DNA of 64,000 nucleotides from Narthecium ossifragum. Lineage: Eukaryota; Streptophyta; Magnoliopsida; Dioscoreales; Nartheciaceae. A model generated the notes under the pieces. The model did not search any database, had not been told where the DNA came from, and was given only the letters and a program-made list of their open reading frames with translations. Location: the NCBI GenBank assembly GCA_963920575.1, contig OY986973.1, positions 2,170,001 through 2,234,000 of the forward strand. Direction: 5' to 3'. Both the position numbers and the translations under genes were made by a program. This document shows, one piece after another, positions 43,397-54,678 of this stretch (the first letter of the stretch is position 1; each line of letters begins with the position of its first letter).

Positions 43397-46300
43397 CTAA
43401 TCAATCAGCACAACTTGCTCTTCCTGTTTCTTCTTCACCATGGAAGCATGCTTTTGTCCTGTCAGGTGAAAGTCAAAGACTTTTTGGCTGTTGACCACAA
43501 TGTTGCAAAGCGAGCATACTCTAACAGCATCTGATGCAGCCCCTGCCTCCATAACCTTCTTCTTCTTCGCCTCCAAATCCTCTTCTGTTGGAGCAGCCTT
43601 TCCCTTCGTTTGCTGGACTACATCTTTCTCTTTGTTAGCAACAGGATTGTCCTTCACTACAGAGTTTGTAGGCAGGGTGGCAGTGGTGGGTTTTGGCCTG
43701 ATAGCCTCTTGCAGCTCCTGCACCTTTTTCTTGTGCTTTTTACCCATTCTGTGGTTATTAAGCATTTCTTGTGTGTTGCATTCAGCCTTACAAACCTCGC
43801 AGTACATAGACTGAGCAACTTTAGCAGCCTTAAAGCCTTTCCTTAAGGCACGCTTGGGGCCTGAAGAAGCCATGGTGACTTGGCGTGTAGGTTTTACAAA
43901 AGTAGGGTGTGCCCCATTCAAAGGCCTTCCCAGAGCCTGCAGATTAAAAATAAGCCCAGTAGTCAGTGGCAAAGCAAAAGGAGAATCAAATATAGGCCCT
44001 TCCTCTGGATGCTCATGCAACAATTGAAGACCCATAAACTTTTACCTGCGGTATAGCACACGGCATGTACATGCACTTTATTGCCCAACATTTAGTACAT
44101 CCACACATACATCATACAACAGCTGAACCAGGAATCAAGCAAATTGAAAATAAGCATGGCCGAAATCATATAATAGCTACGACCATGCATATGGGGCAAC
44201 AACACACAAACCAGCATCAGAATTTCCAAGTTCCAACATTAGGAGATAAATATAACCATATACGAAAGGCACATAACATCGGCATGCTATAAAGTCAGGA
44301 TTCGGCTTAAATAGTTTGATGTGCCATGGACATTTATTGGCCCCAAGTAGTATGAAAAACAAAGTTTTTTAGCTTTAGCACTTGAACTTGCAGAAGCATG
44401 TATGAACCTGGCACATTTTCTTTGTGGCAGAAAAGATTCTAGCAAAGCAACAATGTTTGGTAAGCAGGCATATTTCAAAAGAACAATGAAATTATATGAT
44501 CTTTAAGGTAAGTCCAAGGACTGCATACAATAGAATCCCATGATATAACCCAACAATGGAAAAGCAAGGAGCCGCTCAATGGCCCAGAAAAAGCACCATA
44601 AGTTTCTGAGTGTGTGAGATCATCAGCATATAGCTACTAAATGCTTATTGCACCCTCAAAGCACCATAAAACTAGCCATCAGGCCAATGATTAAGATTAT
44701 AGTTGCATCTAAATCCTTCCATCACCTATCTATCTCCAATTAAACACAACACGGATGTGCCCTGGTGGGGAAAGCAGCCTTTATTTCCACTTATAACACA
44801 CGTAATCAACATTTGGGTTCATTTACTAAACAGATATCACCTTATGTATTTAATTTTTATGAAAAGAATCAAGCATCAAAGTATACTTCTAAAGTTATAC
44901 AAGTTACAAAATAAATACTTTAGTATTATATGAAGAACAAGAGAAAACAAAATTTTCCCTCAAGTAAAGGTATTATTACCATATACTTAATAGAACAGAT
45001 GACATTCGAGTTTTTCCTAAAGTAATCCATATAAGACACATTAGTTTATTTATGTCAGAGATGAACATGATTCATGTGTATAACCTTCATGACATGTTGT
45101 GTCCCAGCGAGATGGGAAGCAAACACCTTCTCACTATTGCATGCAACATTGCAGATTAAACACATTCTAACAGAATCTGCCTCAGTGCCGCTTTCTATAA
45201 GCTTCAGTTTCTTCTTCTCCAAATCCGCATTGGTTGTCTGAGCCCAAATGTTTCTCTTTACCTGAAAAGCAATGAATATATCAACACATGTCATAATGGA
45301 CGCAACTTGAATAGAGTAGTGTACACTTGTAACTGTTAATCGGGTAAATAAAAACATGTTATAGGTACTAACTTTATTACAACTGAAAGAAGTAGTCACC
45401 AAACAATGCAATGAATGACAAATTCAAACTATGTCCATGCATCTAGACAATTGTCAGTAAGCTGCTATATTTGATTTCTGAAAAATTACTTATAAAGATA
45501 AACTAATGAGAGAGAAAACCATCTCACTGACATGTGGACAGACCAACATATATATGCACTAATATAAGACAAATCTAAAAACGTCATCTAGTCATCAACA
45601 AACACTAACAAGAACCAAATGTAATAAGTGAATACACTGTTGAACTTGAAATCTCTAACTTAAACGAGAGAATGTTACTGCAATCTCACTACAAAGAAAG
45701 TTCTGCAAAATGCAAAATGAAGCATGCATCAACGTTATATAGACATGGGAAACCACTTCGAAATTAAGATATTACGGTTGATAACTGAAAGATGAAACAT
45801 AAATTAGCGTTACTGGGTGACATGATTTTCAATGATAATGGTTAAAAATCAAATTAAAACCTAGTAATCTCATGACTGATTTGTTCTACCATACCATGTC
45901 CACATAACAATGCACCATACAAACCAAGACAGGGATTTCGATGCTAGGTAGTGAATCGGAGTAACAAAACATAGTTCAAAACTTACAGAATGAAATCCAC
46001 AACCAATGCAACAATAGATAATGATCATTCAACGGAAAATCAAAACACGCTTGTGGAATTAAGTCTATATTCCAAAACACGGCTACAAAAATTCCTCAAA
46101 AATAGTGATCGAGTTAGAAAACCCACAGCACCAAAGCCGAGGGGCTCCACCACATACGACTGCATCACCGGTTGGCCTTGCCCGCCACCGGCGGTATGGT
46201 AGTACGCTGCCCCCGAGCTCACCCCGGCCTCCGCGTGTGGTAGTTGATACGAGTAGTGCGTGGCATGGAGCGCCTCGTACCCCCCGTGCGGGATGTACGG

Positions 46301-46561
46301 TTCGACGGCATAAGGCCTGAGGGGATCACTGATGGCGATGGGATCTCCCTGCCTGGGGAAGTAGCCAGAAGGGTTTGGGCTGGGGTAGTGGTGGGGATTG
46401 GGGTTGGGGTTGGCTACGTAAGGATACGAGGGGTAGGCTTGGTGATCTGGAGCCGGCGCCGGCGCCGGTCCCGCCGCGGGGCGGTAGAGGAGGGGCTCGG
46501 CCTGGCGGTGCGGCTGGGGCATCATCTGGCTCTCGGACCACCTGGCGGTGCCGTAGTCCAT
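43397..46561 (-). CDS. Three-finger U1-like (zf-met) C2H2 zinc-finger protein
   Basis: Exons 46127-46561, 45085-45261 and 43397-43936, all phase 0; 383 residues. The first 145 residues are Pro/Tyr/His-rich and disordered (PAPAPAP, NPNPNPHHYPSPNPSGY). Exon 2 carries one U1-like finger CLICNVACNSEKVFASHLAG then TQH. Exon 3 carries two: YCEVCKAECNTQEMLNNHRM then GKKH, and CSLCNIVVNSQKVFDFHLTG then QKH. All are CX2CX12HX5H, the zf-met/matrin geometry typical of double-stranded-RNA or splicing-related proteins. Lys-rich linkers (KKHKKKVQE, LEAKKKKV) support nuclear localisation and RNA binding. Before the last finger, DLEAKKKKVMEAG repeats the DLEKKKLKLIESG that precedes the first, so fingers 1 and 3 are an internal duplication. 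Similar plant proteins are named UBP1-associated or zinc-finger RNA-binding-like; no precise function is claimed. The exon 1 donor (GTGGGT) is the least certain junction. Confidence 0.85.
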
Positions 46562-48672
46562 CGTATAGCATCGGATTGTTCCAAGATAGGGGTTAGGGAA
46601 AGGTTAGCAAGACCATGGAGGAGATCCAATTGGCAGAGCGTTAATGGTCTTATCGAAGCCCATTGGACCGCTATTGTCAGACCTATAGCTCTTCAAAATT
46701 ACGACTCCGAGGCCTAAAGAAAAAGGCAAGGGTTAATATGCTTGCTGCAACAAGATTGGTGGGTCCATAAAGGCCCAACCCACCAATTTTGCGAACTTAG
46801 GCTTTGTTCTACGTAAGAGAGGAGCTTGTAGGAGTTTCTTTTTCTTTTTTAAGTTTTTGGGTCATTAGAGTTTTGATTCACAATTTCGGACTGAACAAGT
46901 TTTTACCTTACATTACTGAGACAAAACTATAGACACTTTCTTAAATACTTTTTTTGTGTGCACGAAGAGTAACCAATGTCCCCGAATCCTTGTCCACAAT
47001 TAAGTTAGAGTTCTAAAAGAGCAAAATATTATAAAGAGGTAGAGAGATAGAAACCTGGAGAATAATAGTTCTAAAGTGATACATAAAAGCTTCATTCTTT
47101 GAGAGAGTCTGAAGAAAAGACCATATTAATTGTCTAGAGAGATCTTTTTAATACAGTAATTCCTACTTCAGTCGACAAATGTCCTCCAGACGAACGAGTG
47201 CCTGCTTAAGACTTCTCCAGTAGTTTCAAAGCATCCCTTCTTATTTCCTCTAAATATCTCCAGTTTCTTATAAAGATTCCATGCAAAACAGCTTCAACAG
47301 CTGTTGCAAGCCATGGCTGAGAATTTTGAGTCACCAATACAGAAAGAATCCTTATGACTGTTTTAACAACGATCCAAATACTATTTCAAGCTTTTGTTTA
47401 ATAGCTCATTACTATTAGGCCGACCATGTTTTTTGTTTAAAGTAAAGCCACCTTGCAAGAATACTTTTTTCGTTGTTCTATTTGACCATTTCTCATGCTT
47501 ATATATCACATCTAAATAAATGGTGACCCTTCAATAGAAAATTGCATCGAGCAGACGCAATGACAGCGGTTAAATGAAAGCGAGCACGGCTTATAACGCG
47601 AGACATTGACTTAGATTCACCAAAATACTGAGGCAAAGTTGGGTACAAACTCAGCGACCACTAGCAAAATGTTTAGAATCAAGACATTTTTCCTCATAAG
47701 CTCAAGTAAATGGCTTCACTGACAATTAAAAAAAATAAAAAAAGAAGAAGACGATGACATGAACTCACAAGGATGAAGAAAGTGGACCAGGTGGAGCAGT
47801 AGTAACCTTCACAATAAAGTAAGATAGCAGTGATCTTCTACTTGGTTTAAAGCACATGAGGAAAGATAAAGACACACCAGCATAGGTAGGGGGGGGGATG
47901 GGTTGTCATGTTTTTTGGTGGACAAGTGAACAACCAACTTGAGATCACATGCTACTCTACACTATTAAAATCCTCCAGAAACTAGAGAGACCTCATTAAG
48001 ACCCCAGAGACTAAGGTCAGCTAGTGGTTTGTTAGCAAAGTCAGTTTAGTTGGCATGCCTGCTTTACCTTTTGTTGTTGTTCACCTAGAAATTAGAATCA
48101 GAAGCTCCGCAAATATTATCAGATCTCAAAACAAGTAATGGAAACAGATGCTATTGAGAGATGATTGAATCCAATATTTCTCTTTGAAACCTTTAGATCT
48201 TTCCTTCATTTACCTCTTAATGCATCCAAACACAGTCAAAAGATCTGTACAAACTGAATAGATGAACTGAATATGGCACCTAACTTCATCAAAGATATTA
48301 ACCTGGAATCAGATTTCTCAGCAACTACTTCTGTACAAGAGGATATAGAAAAGAAGCCAATTGCATCAATCTAAGTTCAAAATGAAATCAAATCAGCAAT
48401 CCTGAGTGCTATCAAGCACCAGCTTCCTAGACATTTCAATCAGTTCTTGTTTTGTGATCACTGATCACCTCCACTGAGATTTGTGCAAGGATATCTGAAA
48501 CAAAATCTTGAAACTAAGTAGGAAAGTTTCAATTGCCACTTCTACTGAAAAGCTGAAAGCGGCAAATTGTAGCTGTTACCTTGAGAGAAACCGAAAAAAA
48601 TCGAATTCAGAAAGAATGAGTCAATTCTCCGAAGAATCTATACAAACTCTACAGCGGAGCGCCACTTCTTCA
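46562..48672. other. Spacer between the zf-met gene start and the ZAT-like gene end
   Basis: 2.1 kb. The left side should hold the zf-met gene promoter. Nothing else is recognisable; 47885-47895 has a G run. No tRNA or coding exon was seen. Confidence 0.45.
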
Positions 48673-50133
48673 TCAGTTGGCGACCAGATCGATGAGCGGC
48701 TCACGCTCGAGATCACTCCCCAACCACCACTGCTTGAGCTCGGCATTCGAATTCTTACTGACAGAGTCTTCATCCCCCGACGCTGGAATGTTAAGATCAA
48801 GCAAATCCGGGATCTCCGACGGCTGCTGCTGCTGGATAACAATGGTCTGAAGGCATTCAGGTATGCCTTGGCCGTCAGGAGTCCCAGCCAAGTGAGCTCT
48901 CTTGTGACCTCCCAATGCTTGGCCTGAAGCAAAATCCTTACCACAGATCAAGCATACATGGCTCTTGCCCTTGTTTGGTGCCTCTACATGAATTCCAATG
49001 CTCACACTTTGTTCCATCATCTCTTCTACTTCTTTCTTTTCCTTTTCGACACTAGACATATCCCTCTCCATGCTGTTGTTGTCCTCACTGCCATCAGTCT
49101 TCACCCCCAAGCAGCCATACCTCCTGTGGCCGGCTCTATGGCCTCCCAGAGCTTGATAAGAGTTGAAGCTCTTCTTGCAGGCAGAGCATTCGTACCGGCT
49201 TCTCTTCTCCGGCGGATTAATCTCAAGTCTTGGGCTGCTCTCTTTCAACAATTTGATATCAGTAACACCAAATCTCTCCCTCTTTCTTGAATCACACTGA
49301 ACCAATCTTGGCTTCGCTTCCATTTCAGCAAAATCATAGCCCAAATCTTCAGAAACATCAGTATCAGAAGCATAAGCATCTGGTTTCTTGAGTTCATCAT
49401 CATCCTTGACAAACCCATTGTCTGCAACAACTGAATCGATCTTATTGAGCCCATTTCTCGGGTACCCTTCTCTCAAAAACTCCAATTCGGATCCTTTGCT
49501 CTCCATTTCCGGCTTCTTTCCATTGCCATGTTTATCCACCAAGACCATTGAATCATCCTGGGAGTATACAGCCATATGAGTACCAGCCCAGTCCCTGGTG
49601 TCCCTGGAAAGTATCAACAGGGCGATGGCTGCTTCCTCAAGCTCCGACTCGTACCCGGACGACGTCGACGAAGACGAAGCCAGGAGCGCCACCAACTGCC
49701 TCGACCTGCTCCTCCTGGGCACCATGACATCATTGTCTGATAGATTATCCAACCCAAGCTTCTCATCTTCTTCTTTCTCCTTAACCCCGCCTAAAGAATG
49801 CTGGGACTTCTCAGAGTGGCACCTCATATGCCCAAACAAAGCTTTCCAAGATTGGAAACACTTACCACACTCTCGGCACTGCTTCTCCGAATCCAGAGGT
49901 GGTTCTTGAGCAGAATCCGATAGCCTCCATGTCTTCTTGGGGTTCTCTCTAAGCCCATACGCCGTCCCAACCCCCACAGCCAAGCTCCGTTTCCCCGACG
50001 GCCGGTCATCCACGTCGGAGGACGAGTTCCCCGCCGACATGTGCGACCTCATGTGCCCACCAAGAGACCTCCCACAGGGAAAAAACATCCTACAGACCTT
50101 GCATCTATGCTTCCTCTCTCGATCCCTCTCCAT
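48673..50133 (-). CDS. C2H2 zinc-finger transcription repressor, ZAT type, with EAR motif
   Basis: Intronless, 486 residues from MERDRERKHRC. Another ATG lies 10 codons upstream (50163), but the family usually begins just before the first finger. Four plant C2H2 fingers: CKVCRMFFPCGRSLGGHMRS (H follows), CRECGKCFQSWKALFGHMRC (H follows), CSACKKSFNSYQALGGHRAG (H follows) and CLICGKDFASGQALGGHKRA (H follows). Fingers 3 and 4 have the QALGGH helix; 1 has RSLGGH and 2 has KALFGH. Between fingers 2 and 3 lie a basic block RRSRSRQL and an L-rich EEAAIALLILSRD box, as in ZAT1/4/9 proteins. The C-terminus has DLLDLNIP, an LxLxL-like EAR repression motif recruiting TOPLESS co-repressors. Expected: nuclear repressor, often stress-responsive. 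Intact. Confidence 0.92.
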   Translation of the reverse strand: MERDRERKHRCKVCRMFFPCGRSLGGHMRSHMSAGNSSSDVDDRPSGKRSLAVGVGTAYGLRENPKKTWRLSDSAQEPPLDSEKQCRECGKCFQSWKALFGHMRCHSEKSQHSLGGVKEKEEDEKLGLDNLSDNDVMVPRRSRSRQLVALLASSSSTSSGYESELEEAAIALLILSRDTRDWAGTHMAVYSQDDSMVLVDKHGNGKKPEMESKGSELEFLREGYPRNGLNKIDSVVADNGFVKDDDELKKPDAYASDTDVSEDLGYDFAEMEAKPRLVQCDSRKRERFGVTDIKLLKESSPRLEINPPEKRSRYECSACKKSFNSYQALGGHRAGHRRYGCLGVKTDGSEDNNSMERDMSSVEKEKKEVEEMMEQSVSIGIHVEAPNKGKSHVCLICGKDFASGQALGGHKRAHLAGTPDGQGIPECLQTIVIQQQQPSEIPDLLDLNIPASGDEDSVSKNSNAELKQWWLGSDLEREPLIDLVAN

Positions 50134-50468
50134 TCCACCAACCCAAGAAAAAAAACCGAGCAAGAAGATTCAAGCTAAAGAAAAAGAACCCAGATCGAGA
50201 AAACCAGACCTCCAGCCCAGAATGGTTTGTGGATTCCAATCAGATCTTCCTGCTCCCCACTTCTCCGAGTGATTTCAGGACCACCAATCTCGGATTCCAC
50301 CTGCTTCTCTTGGAAAACAGAGGAGATCGATCTGGGATGCTTCTTGGTGAACCTTTCAAGCTCTCCGCTCTGCTCCCAGGATACTATCTACAGTGAGTGA
50401 GAATTCTAGTCTTGTCGAATGGGTACTCGTTCTTTAATCCTAAGGATGTCCCTCGATCGATCGATCGA

Positions 50469-50492
50469 TAGAGAGAGAGAGAGAGAGAGAGA
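50469..50492. repeat. (GA)n microsatellite upstream of the ZAT-like gene
   Basis: GAGA run beside GATCGATCGATCGATAG, about 340 bp upstream of the ATG; it would read as CT repeats on the sense strand. Possible BBR/BPC factor site or leader element. Confidence 0.6.
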
Positions 50493-50494
50493 AA

Positions 50495-51344
50495 GGTGGT
50501 TCTTTTCTCTATCTCTCGGTCGTTTTTAATGGTGTGAGGGGGGCTCTTGGGCTTTCTAGGGTGGGATGAGAAATCCATGCATGGAAGCAAAGTTAAAAGC
50601 GGAAGGATGAGCTAAGAGGCGGAGCACCACCGGAGATATACACACGTGGATCCGCGTCCAAATCCTACGCCGGCTCATCAGACGGCGGAGGCCACGCCAC
50701 GTAGACGATGGGGGGGTCCTCCCATCAGTCGGTGAGGCCACCCCCCGCCGGCGTCCAACTGCCCTTAACTTCCCTCCTTTGTCTTACGCTCCCGAGTTGC
50801 TGACCTTTGATCTGCTGTCGAGGTCGTAACAGGAGACAGCGAACCAAATTAGACGCGCTTCTTTGTTTGATTCGTCGGGTTTGCTGTTTGGTGTTAGGGG
50901 GTGATGGAGAGATTGGCCCGAGCGAAGAATTCTCCACCGTTTAGAGACGGATATCTACTAATCCTGGTTTCCTTGATTTAAGAGGTCAAATGAGGGCCCT
51001 ACTTATAAATTTGGATGATCTCAGCCGTCCGATCTCAACTGGTTCAATCGGACGGTGGATGGGATCAAAGAAGATATAGTAATTATCCCCCATTAATTGT
51101 GGGATGTATTGGGACTTGATTTTCCAAATAATGATGGCGATACACTTTTATTAGTGGCAGCCGTGGAGCATTTCAAGTGGGAGTACAACACCAAGTTGAC
51201 CTAAAAACCCTCTCATATCTATTCAAAAAAAAAAAAATCCAATAAGAACGAAATGTAAATCGAAACCGAAACTGAAATGCCGAAACTTGAATTGAATTAT
51301 TCAGTATCTTAGTTGGGGCAACAAAAGACTTCTATTGGACTTAA
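50495..51344. other. ZAT-like promoter region and spacer
   Basis: Includes a GC-rich segment (50620-50940) and a 9-bp inverted repeat CCGTCCGAT...ATCGGACGG (51025-51055). No gene is recognised. Confidence 0.4.
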
Positions 51345-51566
51345 TCTATATATATATAAAAGATCATGTGACAGTTATTTTTATGACTCATATTATAACT
51401 CATCATCTGAGTTATAAAATTATACACACGTGACATAAGATTGTAATTAAATAAAGAAGAAGAAAAAAAAAATAGTGGACTGACGTGACGTAAGAAGAGA
51501 GGAGAGAAAAAGAGAGTGAGGGGTGAGTAGTTAGCCGTGCACATATAGCACGAGCCCACCATCTAG
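51345..51566. mobile_element. 222-bp nonautonomous Helitron
   Basis: 5' end TCTATATATATATAAAAGAT, the common plant Helitron start, preceded by host A. 3' end CTAG followed by host T. A hairpin CGTGC-ACATATA-GCACG lies about 11 bp before the 3' terminus. No inverted repeats or target duplication, as expected. Too short to code for Rep/helicase. Confidence 0.82.
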
Positions 51567-52403
51567 TTTGATATAATTCAATGGGCAACCGCAACGACAC
51601 TTCGGAAAGAATTGGCTTCATATTGAAAAATAAAAAAAAGAAATGGGTTAGGTTAGGCCCACATTAACTGTCTTAGTCTCATGCTGTCATGCGTGTTAGA
51701 GCACACCTTCATTACATCAAAACCATCCAACTCCGGCGGCAGCGGCAAAACCAGCTTTGGGTACTAGTGTTATTGGACAAGTTAAATAATACAATTGGGC
51801 CAAATGCCCACCAGAGCCCACCAACAATCAAGGACAGAAGAATTCCAATGAACACGTACTCCATCTTGTCTCTTTCTTAAACTGGAGACCGCCATTTGCA
51901 GCAAATACCTGCTTATTACCTTCCATCATAGTGCCCTTTGCATGCCATTTACTCATTTACAACTTATCTCAGGATATGTTCGTCCATGGAAAAAGGTATG
52001 AGAAAATATGATTCCTCTGATAAATTTTCACAAGAGACTTAAACTAAGCCTTATCCATGTTTTATTACCATGCTAGTTCGTCTTCATGATATATATCTCA
52101 TGATTTGATGTTCCGATATCATGTTAATTCATGTAAGTATATGAAAACATTAATTTCTTAAAAATAGACGACAATGACATCCATTACCAAAGATCTTTGT
52201 ATAAAATACTCTTTCATTTTGGTTTCTCCTATCTCATGTAATAATGTTCTTCTTGTTGTTATCCTTTTGTTTGATAAGCTAATAGTTTCAGGAAGCCATC
52301 GAAAAATAGTGCAACTAATGACATAAAAATATAATGAAACCATAGAAGAGTGAATGAGTCTAATTGCCTCAAAGGTGCTCTGATACAATATTAAATCATG
52401 GTT
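51567..52403. other. No gene seen
   Basis: AT-rich spacer between Helitron and the next TIR element. No recognisable family. Confidence 0.4.
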
Positions 52404-52872
52404 AATTATAGATTAGCACCTTGTATTTCTGATATTTTTTTATGTTGGTCCTCATTTTTAAAAAGTTAACATTGAATCCCTACATTTTATAGACCGTTAC
52501 TGGATAGGCCTTGAGCCAGACCGATCTAATCAAAAACTCAATTTTGAACGGACTTTTGAGATCTAATCAAAAACTCAATTTTGAACGAACTTTTGATCAA
52601 TTTTATCATGCGTCAAACACATAATGATCATCTTAATCCCTCTCTTGTTCTTTCTCCTCTCCTCTTAACCGATACATGCTTGACATGTGGCAAAATTGGT
52701 CAAGAAGTTCGATCAAAATTGAGTTTTGATTAAATAGGTCCGGTTTAGAGAACACATAGAAATGGTTCATGAAATATAGAAATTCAATGTCAGCTTCTTT
52801 AAAACGAAGACCAACATAAAAAATAAAAATAAAAAAAAATTGTCAAAAACTACACGATACTAACGCGTAATG
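52404..52872. mobile_element. Nonautonomous TIR element with ~90-bp arms
   Basis: The left arm contains TTTATGTTGGTCCTCATTTT and TAACATTGAATCCCTACATT; the right arm, inverted, contains TTTATGTTGGTCTTCGTTTT and TGACATTGAATTTCTATATT. Inside are two direct copies of AATCAAAAACTCAATTTTGA (about 52525 and 52563) and one inverted copy near 52715. Noncoding. MULE-type by arm length. Confidence 0.7.
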
Positions 52873-53640
52873 CAGGGACTCATGAGAATACATACCAAGA
52901 ATACTAAACCTTAGCTGCAGCACACCCTTTCACCAGCATCACTAGCAGATTCGGACAACTCATCCACCAAACACTCCATTCCGCGGGCCTCCAACATAAA
53001 TAGTTGGACTCTAGTATAAAGTCTCTCTTTGCTTTAAATGCAAGAAAAGGACCATGCTGGCAGAGCTATATGTCTCTCGGATTATCACATTTATACTTCA
53101 AAATCCTAAACTTCAGCTTATCATCCTTCTCTAATGATTTCAACTGTACTAGATCTCCATTTGCTATGCCCTCGCAAAACTTTAGGTACCGTTTGGTTAC
53201 GAGATAAACTATCAGGGTTTAAAAATAATAAAGATTAGTATGCTGGAATAAATAGATGAATAAAGTTATTTCATTTGTTATATTTGATTAAAAAATAGTA
53301 ATAAAATAATAATTATTATTTAGAATGGACAAATGATGTTTGTATGGAAAAAGTAGAATATGAATAGGAATTTGTGCGGTTGAAAGTAAATTTCACTTTT
53401 GAATTTTTATGTGACATATTGGTAATTTAATTAATAATATGATAATTCATATAATATTCACTTGGCTTTAATGAACTACTTAATAATATGATAATATATA
53501 TAATATGATAATAATGCATATAATTTAATTAATAATATTTTATTGTCTTATTAATATTATGATGTATATATTCACCTTAACTTCCGAATAACATATTCGA
53601 CATAATTAACCTGAATATATTATAATAAAGTATAATATTA
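52873..53640. other. AT-rich spacer with a GTTTGGTT MITE-like end
   Basis: GGTACCGTTTGGTTACGAG near 53187 resembles a MITE terminus, but its partner was not found. No gene visible. Confidence 0.4.
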
Positions 53641-53825
53641 CCACCCCACCCATCCTGTTCGACGCCTCCACTGGCGAATCCCTCTCTTATCAACGCCCAC
53701 ATATATATTAAAATAATAGTATTATATTAGTTTAATATATTACAATATTATTAAAATAATATGATATGATATAAATATATATTATTTTAATATATATTAT
53801 TAAAATAATATGATATAAATATTTT

Positions 53826-54255
53826 TGCATGATGCGGACCAATCATGATATAACACGTGGCATGTGGACCCACTAATATTAATATTTATTATAAATATTA
53901 ATATTAATAATATTATTTAATACACTACATATATGAAAATGTTTCTATGTGCGCAAAAGTTTTTATACTCTCATAAAAATGCATAAAAAAATGTTTATAA
54001 GCTCATAAAAATATTTGCACGTAGAAAAACAAACACATAGAAAAAATGTTACTACGCACGCAAAAATGTTTATACCCTTACAAAAATATTTGGATGTGGT
54101 TTTAGAAGCGTATAAAAAAGTCTAAGCGCGTAAAAATATTTTCCTACACGTATTTTATTAAATAATATCAATAACATGTGTATAATAATAATATATTAAC
54201 ATAAGTGCGTCCCTCACATGCCACACGTCATACATGATTGGTCCATATCATATAA
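53826..54255. repeat. Inverted pair of GGACCAATCATG blocks around an AT-rich core
   Basis: GATGCGGACCAATCATGATA followed by CACGTGGCATGTG at 53829, and its inverse GATATGGACCAATCATGTAT then GACGTGTGGCATGTG ending near 54250. The core (53940-54150) is a degenerate array of CATAAAAATGTTT-like words. The block resembles the tandem unit at 5601-6110. Confidence 0.65.
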
Positions 54256-54499
54256 AAGTATTGTTTTATATTATTTTAAAATATTGATGGTGATATGCCT
54301 CCTTTTGCCACATCAGCACCATGCTAGCGTGGTCTTTTATTTTTTAATCCCATCAATGAAGACGTAACTCTAAATTACGTGTTCATATTGAAGACATAAC
54401 TCTAAGTTACGTGTACATATTAAAGACGTAACTTTGATTTACGTCTTTGAACGCATGGGGAGAAAGTATGATGAGTCCTATTACGTACGTCGTCACTAT

Positions 54500-54638
54500 C
54501 ACTGCAGAACCAGCAGCCAAGAAGCATGCGAGAGGCGACATTGTCCGGCCGGTAGGACGCCTTCCCCGGCTGTATCGCGTCGCAAGTCCAATTTCCCTGC
54601 CCGCACGCATAGCTCAGCTCCGCCATCACCTTCGTCAA
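54500..54638 (-). pseudogene. Captured X8 (CBM43) domain fragment of a beta-1,3-glucanase-like gene
   Basis: The minus strand reads AELSYACGQGNWTCDAIQPG then KASYRPDNVASRM. This matches the X8 domain pattern (L.YACG....DC..IQPG..CY.P.TVASHASYAFN) found at the C-terminus of GH17 glucanases and in plasmodesmal callose-binding proteins. The conserved Cys before YRP is replaced by Ser, and the sequence degenerates after VAS. It sits in opposite orientation to LINE-3 and between the element's arms. Confidence 0.72.
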
Positions 54639-54663
54639 AGTTACGTCTTTAATATGAACACGT

Positions 54664-54678
54664 AACTTGGAGTTACGT
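54664..54678 (+). repeat. Target-site duplication of LINE-3, left copy
   Basis: AACTTGGAGTTACGT, repeated exactly after the poly(A) at 56035-56049. Confidence 0.8.

Noticed and set aside
46927..47500. Region with words reminiscent of retrotransposon ends
   Set aside because: No terminal repeats, polyprotein or primer-binding site could be identified.
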